A stretch of DNA of 64,000 nucleotides from Pontibacter ramchanderi (GCF_002846395.1 NZ_PJMU01000003.1:434001-498000), one strand, 5' to 3'; positions 16,495 to 25,860 are shown, counted from the stretch's first letter. The notes: generated from the letters alone by a model not told the origin. Made by a program: numbers and translations.

Positions 16495-16502
16495 TAATTT
16501 TG
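16495..16502 (+). promoter_or_regulatory. Candidate -7 box directly before the EamA start codon
   Basis: TAATTTTG fits TAnnTTTG and ends only 4 nt before the ATG at 16507. If used, the transcript would begin at or next to the start codon (leaderless). No clear -33 element is visible. Confidence 0.35.
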
Positions 16503-16506
16503 CGGC

Positions 16507-17409
16507 ATGAATAAACAGGTACAGGTGCACGCCTCGCTTTTTCTGGTGGCACTTATTTACGGCAGCAACTACAGCATCGCCAAAGAAGTGATGCCCGAGT
16601 ACGTGGGCCCGTTCGGACTCATCGTGATCCGGGTGGTGTCTGCGGCGATCTTTTTCGGGCTGCTGTCGCGGTTGGTGACGAAGGAGAAGATCGTAGGCCG
16701 TGCCGACAACATCCGGGTGGTGCTGTGCGGCGTGACCGGTGTGGCCGTAAACCAGCTGTGCTTCTTCGCCGGCCTTAACCTGACTGCCCCGATCAATGCG
16801 GCGCTCCTGATGGTGATCGTGCCGGTGGTGGTACTCGTGTTTTCGGCCCTGCTCTTACGCGAGCGCATCGGCAAGCGCAAGGTATCCGGTATAGCCATGG
16901 CCTGTTTGGGTGCTTTCCTGCTCATCTATACCTCGCGTGGCGAACAGGCGACCGGCAACCTGTGGGGCGACCTGCTCATCATCCTCAACGCCACATCCTT
17001 TGGCTTATACCTGGTGCTGGTGAAACCGCTTATGCAGAGGTACAAGGCCATCACCATCGTAAGCCGTATCTTCACGGTGGGTGCCGTGCTGGTGATTCCG
17101 TTTGGCTGGCAGCAGCTTCTGGCACCCGACTACGGTTCTTTTCCGGCTTCTATCTGGCTGGCTATTTTGTTTATGGTCTTTGCCGTTACCATCATCGCCT
17201 ATCTGCTCAATACCTGGGCACTGCGGTATGCCAATCCTTCGCTGGTGGGCGCCTACATTTACCTGCAGCCGGTCATGGCTATCCTGATCGCGGTGGCGGT
17301 GGGGAAAGATATCTTCACGGTGCAGAAAGCGGCTTATGCGCTGCTGATCTTTGCTGGGGTATACCTGGTGAGTCACTCCAGGCAGCATGCGCTCAAGAAA
17401 GCCGCTTAG
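16507..17409 (+). CDS. EamA/DMT-family transporter
   Basis: A 300-residue permease with ten predicted transmembrane segments in two EamA repeats (about 5-140 and 150-290), each with the family pattern of a proline-rich helix and a terminal RE/K segment (LLLRERIGKRKVSGIAMACL at about 117-136). It probably exports metabolites or amino acids; the substrate cannot be inferred. The stop overlaps the stop of the convergent lipoprotein gene by a few bases. Confidence 0.88.
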   Translation: MNKQVQVHASLFLVALIYGSNYSIAKEVMPEYVGPFGLIVIRVVSAAIFFGLLSRLVTKEKIVGRADNIRVVLCGVTGVAVNQLCFFAGLNLTAPINAALLMVIVPVVVLVFSALLLRERIGKRKVSGIAMACLGAFLLIYTSRGEQATGNLWGDLLIILNATSFGLYLVLVKPLMQRYKAITIVSRIFTVGAVLVIPFGWQQLLAPDYGSFPASIWLAILFMVFAVTIIAYLLNTWALRYANPSLVGAYIYLQPVMAILIAVAVGKDIFTVQKAAYALLIFAGVYLVSHSRQHALKKAA

Positions 17410-17885
17410 GGCAAATAGCTTTCTTCTGGAAGGTCGGTGGTGCTGTGCGAAACCGGCACGCGGCGCAGCGGGGTATATTGAAAATCGACAGTGTCGCTTT
17501 GGGTAGGGCGGGCGTGCATCACGGTAATGCTGTCGCCCTCGAGCAGGGTGTAGTAAAAGTTGCCTTGCCCGGCCCACCAGCCGCCGCAAGCCGACAGTGC
17601 CTGGCGCGGCACGCCGAAGGAGGTAAACATCTGCGGTGAGATGACCGAACAGGTATACACGGTGTCGAGCACGTACTGTTGCTCCAGCTGGCTCAGAAAT
17701 ACCACTGCAACCGGGTCCTCTTCATCGGCATTCCGGATTTCCTCGCACAGCAGGTCTGCTTTTACCCAGGCGTTTGCATCAGAGGCCGTGTTCTCATCGG
17801 CAAGCCGCTCATACTGTGCTTCCTCTTCCGGCCTGCAGGCCAGCAGGGTGCAGAGGTATAAAACAGATAAAAGGCGAAGCTTCAT
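17406..17885 (-). CDS. Hypothetical lipoprotein
   Basis: A 159-residue protein with a short signal peptide ending in the lipobox LLAC (Cys17), followed by an acidic linker. Four further cysteines in the mature part (in LLCEEI, YTCSVI and SACGG among others) may form disulfides outside the cytoplasm. I recognise no family. It overlaps the convergent EamA stop by 4 bp, so neither has room for a terminator. Confidence 0.7.
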   Translation of the reverse strand: MKLRLLSVLYLCTLLACRPEEEAQYERLADENTASDANAWVKADLLCEEIRNADEEDPVAVVFLSQLEQQYVLDTVYTCSVISPQMFTSFGVPRQALSACGGWWAGQGNFYYTLLEGDSITVMHARPTQSDTVDFQYTPLRRVPVSHSTTDLPEESYLP

Positions 17886-17930
17886 AGCGCATGCGGATTT
17901 GTCAGCCCCAAAGGTAAAAAGAGAATCGCA

Positions 17931-18455
17931 TCAGGCAATGTCTCTTTTCATGATCACCATGCCCCGGTAAATTTCTTTCATCTGTTCGTAGTCGAGCTCG
18001 TCGGTGCCCCACCGCACAAAGCCGTTCTGCTCATAAAAGTCCACGGAGCGGCTGCTGTCCATGGCTCTGAGCCAGATGATGCTCTTGTTGCTTTCCAGGG
18101 CGTATTGCACCGCAAAATCCACGGCCCATTTGCCGATGCCCATGCCCGAGGCACGGTCCACCAGGTATAGCCGCTCCAGCTCAAGGCACTCGGCGTCGGT
18201 GTATCCCTCCAAGGCTTTGTCTTTGTTGAGCTTCATAAAGCCCACCGGCTCATCCTGGTATTGCACCATAAAATAGGCGGAGTTCGGATTGGCCATGTCT
18301 TTGCGAAGCGCCTCCTCCGAGAAGCTCCGATTCAGGTACCACTCTCCGCCGTCGTTCCAAAGGTAGGTATAGTGGTCGTTGTAAGCCTCTATGGCTATGT
18401 CCCGCAGGTCGGTCAGGTCTGCCGGCAAGCAGGGTGAGATGGCGATATCGGTCAT
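17931..18455 (-). CDS. GNAT-family N-acetyltransferase
   Basis: A 174-residue acetyl-CoA-dependent transferase. The chosen ATG at 18455 gives MTDIAISPCLPADLTDL, a typical GNAT N-terminus; a longer frame to 18569 adds 38 residues without family character. The acetyl-CoA loop appears as LYLVDRASGMGIGKWAVDFA (about 110-129, R-x-x-G-x-G-like), and the C-terminal motif is FYEQNGFVRWGT. The acceptor is unknown. It is transcribed alone, 45 bp upstream of the hypothetical lipoprotein on the same strand. Confidence 0.85.
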   Translation of the reverse strand: MTDIAISPCLPADLTDLRDIAIEAYNDHYTYLWNDGGEWYLNRSFSEEALRKDMANPNSAYFMVQYQDEPVGFMKLNKDKALEGYTDAECLELERLYLVDRASGMGIGKWAVDFAVQYALESNKSIIWLRAMDSSRSVDFYEQNGFVRWGTDELDYEQMKEIYRGMVIMKRDIA

Positions 18456-18672
18456 GTAGCGTCGATGATAAAAAAATTGCTTTAGCCAATATACTATACA
18501 GCGCGCGTTTTTGTGCTGACTGAAGGCGTAATTTTCTTGCGCCGGACGGTAATTCGTGTTTATACTCATACAACAAGCTGGCCAAAAGGCGGCGTAAATT
18601 GCACTATTTCAGAGTATAACAGAAACAACAGCAACCCAGAATTCGTATTATACTCACTTAAAACTATGAACT

Positions 18673-18960
18673 ATGAAAAATTTAAGAATTATATCTTTTG
18701 CAATTATATCGGTATTTCTACTAGGTGGATGTGCCGGCTCAGACAACTGGAGTAGTAAGAAGAAGGGCGCCGTGATAGGCGGCGCGGCGGGTGCTGCCAC
18801 CGGTGCTGCCGTGGGTGGTACCTCTGGCGCTGTGATTGGTGGCGCGGCGGGCGCTGTAGGTGGTGGCGCTATCGGCCGCAAGAAGGACAAAAAGAAAAGG
18901 GAGCGCGAACGTGAGCGCAATCAGCAGTATCAGCAGGACCAGCCACAGGACGAAAGATAA
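18673..18960 (+). CDS. Glycine-zipper lipoprotein
   Basis: A 95-residue lipoprotein: signal peptide with lipobox LLGGC (Cys20), then a glycine-zipper region (about 31-68) and a highly basic, Gln/Arg-rich tail. The zipper contains two near-copies of GAVIGGAAGA separated by 10 residues, also visible as a DNA duplication. Such proteins (YMGG or Rickettsia 17-kDa-like) insert into or bridge the envelope; the exact role is unknown. The gene ends in a strong hairpin. Confidence 0.85.
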   Translation: MKNLRIISFAIISVFLLGGCAGSDNWSSKKKGAVIGGAAGAATGAAVGGTSGAVIGGAAGAVGGGAIGRKKDKKKRERERERNQQYQQDQPQDER

Positions 18961-18981
18961 GCTAAACTTGTCTCATTAATC

Positions 18982-19015
18982 AAAACAGGCCGTTGGGAAA
19001 CCAACGGCCTGTTTT
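18982..19015 (+). terminator. Hairpin terminator with GAAA tetraloop
   Basis: A perfect 15-bp stem, AAAACAGGCCGTTGG with its complement, closed by GAAA, 21 bp after the glycine-zipper lipoprotein stop and followed by GATTTTTGG. Confidence 0.85.
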
Positions 19016-19160
19016 GATTTTTGGAAGCTGCTATCCCGGCCCCCAAACCTCATGCCCGTCTTCCAATTCCGCGGGTATACAACTGCTAAGCCAGTCAGGT
19101 AGAGCTACTGCGCTTTAGTGAGACTCTCGCAGGAGCTATGCATTTTGCCAGGTCTGAAGT

Positions 19161-20381
19161 TTACCTTCTTCCCCGCTTTCCTTTGCCGGCGCTTTTTTTG
19201 TTGCTGTTCTTTGCTGAGGACGATTCCGCTGCCTCTATAAAATCCTGGGCCGAGAGTGGATAGGGATGCTGGTCTACCACAGGTATGGCTTTGCCCGTCA
19301 GGTTTTGGATGGCGATGAGCAGAGGGGTTTCGCTGGCGCCGCAAAATGTAACGGCTGTGCCCATGTTGCCGGCACGTCCGGTTCGACCGATGCGATGTAC
19401 GTAAGTCTCAGGTTCAAAAGGTAGTTCGTAATTGATCACATACGACAGGTCTTCCACGTCAATTCCACGTGCGGCCACATCCGTCGCAACGAGCACACGT
19501 GTTTCGCTGTGCTTGAAACTCTCCAGCACACGCTCGCGGTCGCGCTGGGCACGGTCGGCGTGAATGGCTTCGGCGGCTATACCTGCGGCGTTGAGTTCTT
19601 TGGCCAGTTTGTCGGCCCCCTCTTTGGTGCGCATGAACACCAGCGTGCGGTCTATACCTTTGTGCTGCAACAGATGTAGCAGCAAAGGTGTTTTGTTTGC
19701 TTTCTTCACGTAGTACAGCTCCTGCCGGATGGTACCTGCCGTCGACGAAACGGGCGTGACTTCTACCGAAACAGGTTCTGTCAAAATCTTCTTTGCCAGT
19801 TTGCTTACCTCGGGCGCCATGGTAGCCGAAAAGAAAAGCGTCTGCCGTTTTTCAGGTATAGCCTGCAGCACCCGCCTTATGTCTGGCAGAAAACCCATAT
19901 CGAGCATGCGGTCGGCCTCGTCGAGCACCAGCAGCTGCACCTGCTTCAGGTCCACAAAGCCCTGATCGAGCAGGTCGAGCAGGCGGCCAGGCGTGGCGAC
20001 GAGGATGTCTATACCTGCCTGCAGGGCCTCGGTCTGCATTTTGTAAGGCACGCCGCCATACACCACCAGTTGCTTTAAGCCGGTATACCTCCCATAGGCC
20101 GCAAAACTATCCCCCACCTGACTGGCCAGCTCGCGGGTAGGCGTGAGCACAAGCGCCCGGATGGCTCGCGGCGCAGGTATAGCCTGCCTGTGCAGCAGTT
20201 GCAGGATAGGTATAGCAAAGGCCGCCGTTTTACCTGTGCCTGTCTGGGCGGTAGCCAGCAGGTCGCGGCCCTGCAAGACGGCTGGTATAGCCTGTTGCTG
20301 TATGGGCGTAGGTTGGGTATAGCCTTCTTGTTCCAGCGCTTGCAGGATGGGGGTGATCAGGTGTAGGTCGTTGAAGGTCAT
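19161..20381 (-). CDS. DEAD-box RNA helicase (RhlE-like)
   Basis: A 406-residue ATP-dependent RNA helicase. All core motifs are present: Q motif (QPTPIQQQAIP, about 18-28), I (ATAQTGTGKT, 43-52), Ia (PTRELA), II (VLDEADRMLD), III (FFSATM), and VI (HRIGRTGRAG, about 336-345). A short basic tail (KKSAGKGKRGRR) may bind RNA. RhlE-type enzymes act in ribosome assembly and RNA decay. The first 100 codons hold four GGTATAG words (20176, 20209, 20284, 20316), encoding Ala-Ile-Pro in each case. Confidence 0.92.
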   Translation of the reverse strand: MTFNDLHLITPILQALEQEGYTQPTPIQQQAIPAVLQGRDLLATAQTGTGKTAAFAIPILQLLHRQAIPAPRAIRALVLTPTRELASQVGDSFAAYGRYTGLKQLVVYGGVPYKMQTEALQAGIDILVATPGRLLDLLDQGFVDLKQVQLLVLDEADRMLDMGFLPDIRRVLQAIPEKRQTLFFSATMAPEVSKLAKKILTEPVSVEVTPVSSTAGTIRQELYYVKKANKTPLLLHLLQHKGIDRTLVFMRTKEGADKLAKELNAAGIAAEAIHADRAQRDRERVLESFKHSETRVLVATDVAARGIDVEDLSYVINYELPFEPETYVHRIGRTGRAGNMGTAVTFCGASETPLLIAIQNLTGKAIPVVDQHPYPLSAQDFIEAAESSSAKNSNKKSAGKGKRGRR

Positions 20382-20755
20382 AACAGTAATAATTTTCCTG
20401 ACAAAGGACGGTTAGACAGAAGATTTTTAGAGAAAAGACTATTGGACAAAAGACAAAGGACTTTCATCAATTTTTCATTTAGAAGAAAATCAATCTTAGA
20501 AAATCAATCTTATAAGAAGCGATAGACTGATTCCGATTGTCTCTTTTATCAACTTCAACTCAAAAAGAAATCCTCCAAGTTATCTTAAGCCAGCCTCAAA
20601 TTTCCCCTCCTGCAAAGGTATAGCGAACGAGCGCAGGCGGCTATACCTGCCCCAACAAAAAACGGCGAAAATCTCTTTCCGCCATTCTTGATAAAGTATA
20701 ACCTAAAGGACTCGTATCCTTTGTCAAAAAATCAAAAAGTCTTTTGTCAAACCAC
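20382..20755. other. AT-rich intergenic region with short repeats
   Basis: No gene is visible. GACAAAGGAC occurs at 20400-20409 and within 20444-20464 (GGACAAAAGACAAAGGACTTT, quoted here only as its GACAAAAG and GACAAAGG cores). Complementary CCTTTGTC and CTTTTGTC cores occur at 20718-20750, so the ends of the gap could pair. A perfect 14-bp tandem duplication, GAAAATCAATCTTA, is at 20485-20512. Two GGTATAG words lie near 20618-20645. The region must hold the helicase promoter. Confidence 0.6.
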
Positions 20756-21874
20756 TTACGCCATTACCTCATTCAGATTGGGCAAGCGCAGCCTGCCGAA
20801 ACGGTGCAGGGTGTTCAGGTGTGAGCGCACAGCCTGCATGAAGGTCTTGCTCTCGATGTATGTGAGGTTGAACTCAGCCGCGGTCTGCTTCACGATTTCC
20901 GCGATGGCGGGATAGTGCACATGGCTGATGCGCGGGAACAGATGATGCTCGATCTGGAAATTCAGGCCGCCTACATACCACGATAAAAGTCTGCTTCTGC
21001 GTGCGAAGTTCGCGGTGGTGCTCAGTTGGTGAATGGCCCAGTCGTTCTCGATCACACCCGTATTGCTTGGTAGCGGATGGCTGGTGCCCTCCACCGTGTG
21101 CGCTAACTGAAACACTGTGGAAAGGATGATGCCCGTCACAAAATGCATCAGCAGAAACCCGACCAGCACTTCCCAGAATGGTATGCCAAAGACAAGTGTT
21201 GGAGCCACTAGGATAGAGAAGAAATAGAGTACTTTAAATGCCACTATTTTAGAAAAAGCGACTGCATTTTCGGATTTGGAGTTGGCGTTCACCCCACTTC
21301 GGATGTACTTGAAGAACTGTACAAAATCTTTCAGGAGCACCCAATACAGGGTAAGCAGCCCGTAGAAGAACAAGGCATACGCCCACTGCAGCTTGTGGTA
21401 AAAACGCACCTTGGTGTGCGGCGAAAACCGCAGAAAAACGATGTCGTCGATATCCTCGTCCATTTCCACTACGTTGGTGTAGGTATGGTGCAGGATGTTG
21501 TGCTGCAGCTTCCAGTTAAAGGCCGAAGCCCCCAGCAGGTTCACGGAATGCGCCATCAGGTAATTCATGGTCTTGCTCCTGGAAAAAGCACCGTGGTTGG
21601 CATCGTGCATCACGCTCATGGCTATACCGGCCACCCCTACTCCCATTACAAACCACAGCATCAGGCTAATGCCTATACCTGGCGTAAGGGTCAGCAGTGC
21701 CGCAAAAGGCACCACGTAGAGCAGTATCAGCACAATGCTCTTGATGAGTAAACGGGAATTGCCTGACTTTGGCAGTTTGTTTTCAGAAAAATATGCATCC
21801 ACACGTTTGCGGAGCGTCGGGAAAAACAGATTCTTGTCTTTATTAACGAACTTTACTTTGCCTTTAAGCTTCAT
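20756..21874 (-). CDS. Membrane fatty-acid desaturase, copy 1
   Basis: A 372-residue di-iron acyl desaturase of the inner membrane that introduces a double bond into acyl chains. The three histidine boxes are HDANHG, HNILHHTYTN and QIEHHLFP (C-terminal third), with HQLSTTANF before the last. Four transmembrane segments fall as two pairs (about 47-90 and 190-270). It is closely similar to the next gene upstream at 22090 (both start MKL..KVKFVNKDK.LFFPTL), a tandem duplication with 215 bp between. The role is probably membrane fluidity; regiospecificity is unknown. Confidence 0.9.
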   Translation of the reverse strand: MKLKGKVKFVNKDKNLFFPTLRKRVDAYFSENKLPKSGNSRLLIKSIVLILLYVVPFAALLTLTPGIGISLMLWFVMGVGVAGIAMSVMHDANHGAFSRSKTMNYLMAHSVNLLGASAFNWKLQHNILHHTYTNVVEMDEDIDDIVFLRFSPHTKVRFYHKLQWAYALFFYGLLTLYWVLLKDFVQFFKYIRSGVNANSKSENAVAFSKIVAFKVLYFFSILVAPTLVFGIPFWEVLVGFLLMHFVTGIILSTVFQLAHTVEGTSHPLPSNTGVIENDWAIHQLSTTANFARRSRLLSWYVGGLNFQIEHHLFPRISHVHYPAIAEIVKQTAAEFNLTYIESKTFMQAVRSHLNTLHRFGRLRLPNLNEVMA

Positions 21875-22089
21875 GTAATCCTATTGTAATCTTTATTCGG
21901 AGCCGAATGCAATGGTTTCTACACCCGGGCATCGGCTAGTTATGTGTTTGTCTGTTAACGCTCCAGCCTGTATTTTATCGTGCTTGCCCACTTTTAAAAT
22001 CTAAACGCGGGGCGGCAGGCACAAAATGGAGGCTACAAATATAGCGGGGATTTGTGGGAGTAACAGCAAGTGCGATTAATTTGATTTTG

Positions 22090-23202
22090 TCAGCCAATGG
22101 CCTCGTTCAGGCCTGGCAGCCTGCCAAAGCGGTGCAGAGTCTCGATGTGGGAGCGCAGGGCCTGCCCAAAGGTTTTGTTCTCCAGGTAAGGTATATCAAA
22201 CTCAGCTGCCGTCTCCTTCACAATAGCAGCAAGGGCCGGGTAGTGCACATGGCACACACGCGGAAACAGATGGTGCTCGATCTGGAAGTTAAGCCCGCCC
22301 ACATACCACGAAAGAATCTTGTTGTGCCGCGAAAAGTTAACGGTCGTGTTTAGCTGGTGAATGGCCCAATCGTTCTCGATCACGCCATGCTCATCCGGCC
22401 GGGGATGGCTGGTTCCCTCTACTGTATGGGCCAGCTGGAAAACCACCGTGAGCACGATACCTGCCACAAAGTGCATCAGCAAAAAGCCCAGCAACACTTG
22501 CAGAAAAGGAATTCCGAAGAACAGCGTAGGCACACCCAGCACAGTAAAAAAGTAAAGGCCTTTCATGGCGAGCAGCTTCATGAACCAGGTTCGGTTCTCC
22601 GCTGGCGTGTTGCTGTTCACACCGTTCTTTTTGAAGAGCGCATACTGCACAAAGTCCTTTGCCACCACCCAGTACAACGTGAGCAGCCCATAGAACACGA
22701 AGGCGTATACCCACTGCAACTGATGGAAGAACTTCACCCTGGAATGGGGGTTGAAGCGCAGCACCAGCCTGTCCTGAATGTCTTCGTCCATCTCTACCAC
22801 ATTGGTGTAGGTATGGTGCAGGATGTTATGCTGCAGCTTCCAGTTAAAGGCTGAGCCTCCTACCAGGTTCAAGGTATAGCCCATCACCGCATTGACGCGC
22901 TTGCTGCTTGAGTAGGCACCATGGTTGGCATCGTGCATCACGCTCATGCCTATACCTGCCAGGCCCAGCCCCATTACAAACCACAGCAGCAGACTCAGCG
23001 GGAAGGTTGGCTGAAATGCCAGCAGCGCCGCAAAAGGCAGCAGGTAAGTCAGCAGCAGCACCACGCTCTTCAAGATCATGGTATTGTTGGCGGTTCTCGG
23101 GATGTCGTTATCAGTAAAGTAAGCGTCGACGCGCTTGCGAAGGGTAGGGAAAAAGAGGCTTTTGTCTTTGTTGACAAACTTGACTTTGCTTTGCAGCTTC
23201 AT
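22090..23202 (-). CDS. Membrane fatty-acid desaturase, copy 2
   Basis: A 370-residue paralogue of the desaturase at 20756 with the same histidine boxes (HDANHG, HNILHHTYTN, QIEHHLFP) and membrane layout. Differences cluster in the N-terminal 20-40 region, the central cytosolic stretch (KKNGVNSNTPAENRTW against RSGVNANSKSENAV) and the C-terminus, so the copies may have different acyl or position preference. It is upstream of copy 1 on the same strand and could be co-transcribed, but each has a sizeable leader. Confidence 0.9.
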   Translation of the reverse strand: MKLQSKVKFVNKDKSLFFPTLRKRVDAYFTDNDIPRTANNTMILKSVVLLLTYLLPFAALLAFQPTFPLSLLLWFVMGLGLAGIGMSVMHDANHGAYSSSKRVNAVMGYTLNLVGGSAFNWKLQHNILHHTYTNVVEMDEDIQDRLVLRFNPHSRVKFFHQLQWVYAFVFYGLLTLYWVVAKDFVQYALFKKNGVNSNTPAENRTWFMKLLAMKGLYFFTVLGVPTLFFGIPFLQVLLGFLLMHFVAGIVLTVVFQLAHTVEGTSHPRPDEHGVIENDWAIHQLNTTVNFSRHNKILSWYVGGLNFQIEHHLFPRVCHVHYPALAAIVKETAAEFDIPYLENKTFGQALRSHIETLHRFGRLPGLNEAIG

Positions 23203-23560
23203 AGTTTACGGGTGATGTGTGAGAAGATCAAAACTCACACATAGCAGCCATAAAGGCACAAAGCATGAATTGAGGGAATACTATATACAAGCGAATCCGG
23301 CGTTTTAAAGTTCAGATGCCTTGGCAGCGCCACGTGTACTTATCACTGAAAAACAGTGTAGCTTGAGCTCTTTCGAAAACACGCACACTACCAGCTTTAA
23401 TAGCTTATATAAGTATGCAATATACTCAATTTATCAGGATAAACGGTATGTACATCCTGTAATCTAAGATTTTGACCAAAGGCTATCCCTTCTTGCAAGC
23501 TCATTAAAAAAGCCTGACCGGATTTCCCGGCCAGGCTTCTTATAGCTATACCTGAAAAAA
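23203..23560. other. Intergenic region upstream of the desaturases
   Basis: 358 bp with no gene. It must contain the promoter of desaturase copy 2, with AT-rich stretches near 23280 and 23405-23440, and at its right end carries the hairpin terminator of lpdA. No other structure is seen. Confidence 0.5.
23510..23538 (-). terminator. Hairpin terminator after lpdA
   Basis: AAGCCTGACCGG pairs with CCGGCCAGGCTT (one A-C mismatch) and on the minus strand is followed by a T-run, 23 bp after the lpdA stop. Confidence 0.8.
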
Positions 23561-24955
23561 TTACAGGTGAATCACTTCGTCGTAAGCAGCGGCGGCAGCT
23601 TCCATCACCGCTTCGCTCATGGTTGGGTGTGGGTGCACCGACTTGATGATCTCGTGGCCAGTAGTCTCCAGTTTACGGGCTACTACTACCTCCGCGATCA
23701 TCTCGGTTACGTTGGCACCGATCATGTGCGCGCCCAGGAACTCGCCGTACTTGGCATCAAAGATAACTTTCACGAAACCATCCTTCGCACCGGCGGCACT
23801 TGCCTTACCAGAAGCTGAGAACGGGAACTTGCCTACTTTGATGTCCAGACCTTGCTCACGGGCAGCTTTCTCAGTCAAGCCAACGGAAGCGATCTCAGGA
23901 GAGCAGTACGTACAACCCGGGATGTTACCGTAGTTCAATGGCTCCGGATCGTGACCTGTGATGGCTTCCACGCAGATGATACCCTCAGCTGAGGCAACGT
24001 GCGCCAAAGCTGGGCCTGGCACGATGTCACCGATCGCATAGATGCCGTCCACGTTAGTCTTGTAGTACTCGTCCACGATTACGCGGCCTTTGTCTACTTT
24101 AATGCCCAGCTCCTCGATACCGATGTTTTCCAGGTTAGTCTGTATACCTACTGCCGAAAGCACTACTTCCGCTTCCAGTGTCTGCTCGCCTTTGGCAGTT
24201 TTCACTTTTACTTTGCAGATGTCGCCGCTTGTGTCCACAGCCTCCACAGAAGACTCGGTCATGATGTCGATGCCCGCCTTGCGGAAAGACTTAGACAACT
24301 GACGCGATACCTCTTCGTCCTCCACCGGCACGATGTTCGGCATGTACTCCACGATGGTCACTTTGGTACCCATCGCGTTGTAAAAGTAAGCGAACTCCAC
24401 CCCGATGGCGCCAGAACCTACTACTACCATGCTCTCCGGCTTCTTGTCCAGCGCCATGGCCTGGCGGTAACCGATGATCTTCTTGCCGTCGATCGGCAGG
24501 TTAGGAAGCTCGCGCGAACGGGCACCTGTTGCCAGAATGATGTGGTCGGCCTCTACAGTGTCTTTCTGACCGTCGGCCTTGGTTACTACGATCTTGCCCT
24601 TGGCCACCACTTTACCGGTACCCATAATGGCGTCGATCTTGTTTTTGCGGAACAGGAACTGGATGCCTTTGCTCATGCCGTCGGCCACACCGCGGCTACG
24701 CTTGATCACGGCGTTGAAGTCTACAGAAGCCTCCCCGATCGTAATGCCGTAGTCAGACGCGTGGTTGATGTACTCGAACACGTTAGCGCTCTTCAGCAGT
24801 GCTTTGGTCGGGATACAGCCCCAGTTCAAACAGATGCCGCCCAACGACTCACGCTCGATCACACCTACTTTTAAACCCAGCTGCGACGCGCGAATAGCCG
24901 CCACATACCCACCTGGGCCACTACCCAGCACTACCAAATCGTATTTTGATGCCAT
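23561..24955 (-). CDS. lpdA: Dihydrolipoyl dehydrogenase (E3)
   Basis: A 464-residue FAD-dependent disulfide oxidoreductase that reoxidises dihydrolipoamide in 2-oxoacid dehydrogenase complexes. FAD-binding GSGPGGYVAAIRASQLG is at about 11-27; the redox disulfide is in GGICLNWGCIPTK (about 39-51); NAD-binding GSGAIGVEFAYFYNAMG is near 180-196; the C-terminal catalytic dyad lies in HPHPTMSEA. The genes for E1 and E2 are not adjacent, so the enzyme is probably shared between complexes. Confidence 0.95.
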   Translation of the reverse strand: MASKYDLVVLGSGPGGYVAAIRASQLGLKVGVIERESLGGICLNWGCIPTKALLKSANVFEYINHASDYGITIGEASVDFNAVIKRSRGVADGMSKGIQFLFRKNKIDAIMGTGKVVAKGKIVVTKADGQKDTVEADHIILATGARSRELPNLPIDGKKIIGYRQAMALDKKPESMVVVGSGAIGVEFAYFYNAMGTKVTIVEYMPNIVPVEDEEVSRQLSKSFRKAGIDIMTESSVEAVDTSGDICKVKVKTAKGEQTLEAEVVLSAVGIQTNLENIGIEELGIKVDKGRVIVDEYYKTNVDGIYAIGDIVPGPALAHVASAEGIICVEAITGHDPEPLNYGNIPGCTYCSPEIASVGLTEKAAREQGLDIKVGKFPFSASGKASAAGAKDGFVKVIFDAKYGEFLGAHMIGANVTEMIAEVVVARKLETTGHEIIKSVHPHPTMSEAVMEAAAAAYDEVIHL

Positions 24956-25167
24956 AGTTTCTCTTTTTTAAATGCTGAGCAAAATTAAACGATAATCCCA
25001 ACTTCACAAAACCCCTTCTGCGACAGTACCATCTAACTCAATAGTAGCACTTTATAAAGCCGAGCCTCTCAAAATAACAAGAATTGCTACAAAAATTGAC
25101 CGACCTGTTCCGTATTGGGCTGAACTGTTGTATTTTGCGCGCTATAACATGAGGTAACCCCTACTGC

Positions 25168-25833
25168 ATGAAAACAATTTTACTGCTGATCATACCTGTA
25201 CTTTTTGCACTGCCGGCTTTCTCGCAGAAAGCCGCCACACAGCCTGCCCCGCAGAAGACGGCGTTGCAGCACTTTAACGCAGGTAACCAAAAGTTTAAGT
25301 CGGGTAAGTATACCGAGGCCATCAAGGAATACAGTGAGGTGCTGAAACAGGAGCCCGAACACATCGTCACGATGACGAACCGTGGCATCGCCCGCGACCG
25401 CATACTCGATTACCGGGGCGCCATTGCCGACTTCGACAAGGCCCTGGCGCTCGACCCCAAACACGTGGAAGCCTGGGTAAGCCGAGGCCTCTCAAAATAC
25501 AACCTGCAGGATTACAAAGGCGCTCTGATCGATTTCAACACAGCTGTTTCGATTGACCAGAAGCAGGCCCGCACCTATAATAACCGCGGCCTGGTGCGTT
25601 ACGCCCTAAAAGACTACCGTAGCGCCATCATCGACTATGGCCGCGCCATCACCCTCCAACCCGACTACGCCGAAGCCTACTACAACCGCGGCGCCCCCCG
25701 CTATACCAGCGGCGATAAAAGCGGCGCCTGCGAGGATTGGATCAAAGCGGAGAAGCTTGGTCTTAAAGAAGCTGCGCAATACCTGCGGGAGTATTGTGAG
25801 CAGAATTCTACTGCTACTAATTCATCGAAGTAA
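25168..25833 (+). CDS. Exported TPR-repeat protein
   Basis: A 221-residue protein with a signal peptide ending at PAFSQ (residue 19) and about five tetratricopeptide repeats from residue 34 onward; clear units are ALQHFNAGNQKFKSGKYTEA, RGAIADFDKALALDPKHVEA, GALIDFNTAVSIDQKQARTY and SAIIDYGRAITLQPDYAEAY. TPRs mediate protein contacts, so a periplasmic scaffold role is likely. It is convergent with the M23 peptidase gene and shares a hairpin terminator with it. Confidence 0.88.
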   Translation: MKTILLLIIPVLFALPAFSQKAATQPAPQKTALQHFNAGNQKFKSGKYTEAIKEYSEVLKQEPEHIVTMTNRGIARDRILDYRGAIADFDKALALDPKHVEAWVSRGLSKYNLQDYKGALIDFNTAVSIDQKQARTYNNRGLVRYALKDYRSAIIDYGRAITLQPDYAEAYYNRGAPRYTSGDKSGACEDWIKAEKLGLKEAAQYLREYCEQNSTATNSSK

Positions 25834-25860
25834 TCTAGATTCTTGCTTGCGGTAGGTATG

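Noticed and set aside
18456..18569. N-terminal extension of the GNAT protein
   Set aside because: The 38 extra residues do not resemble the family N-terminus; the ATG at 18455 gives the expected start.
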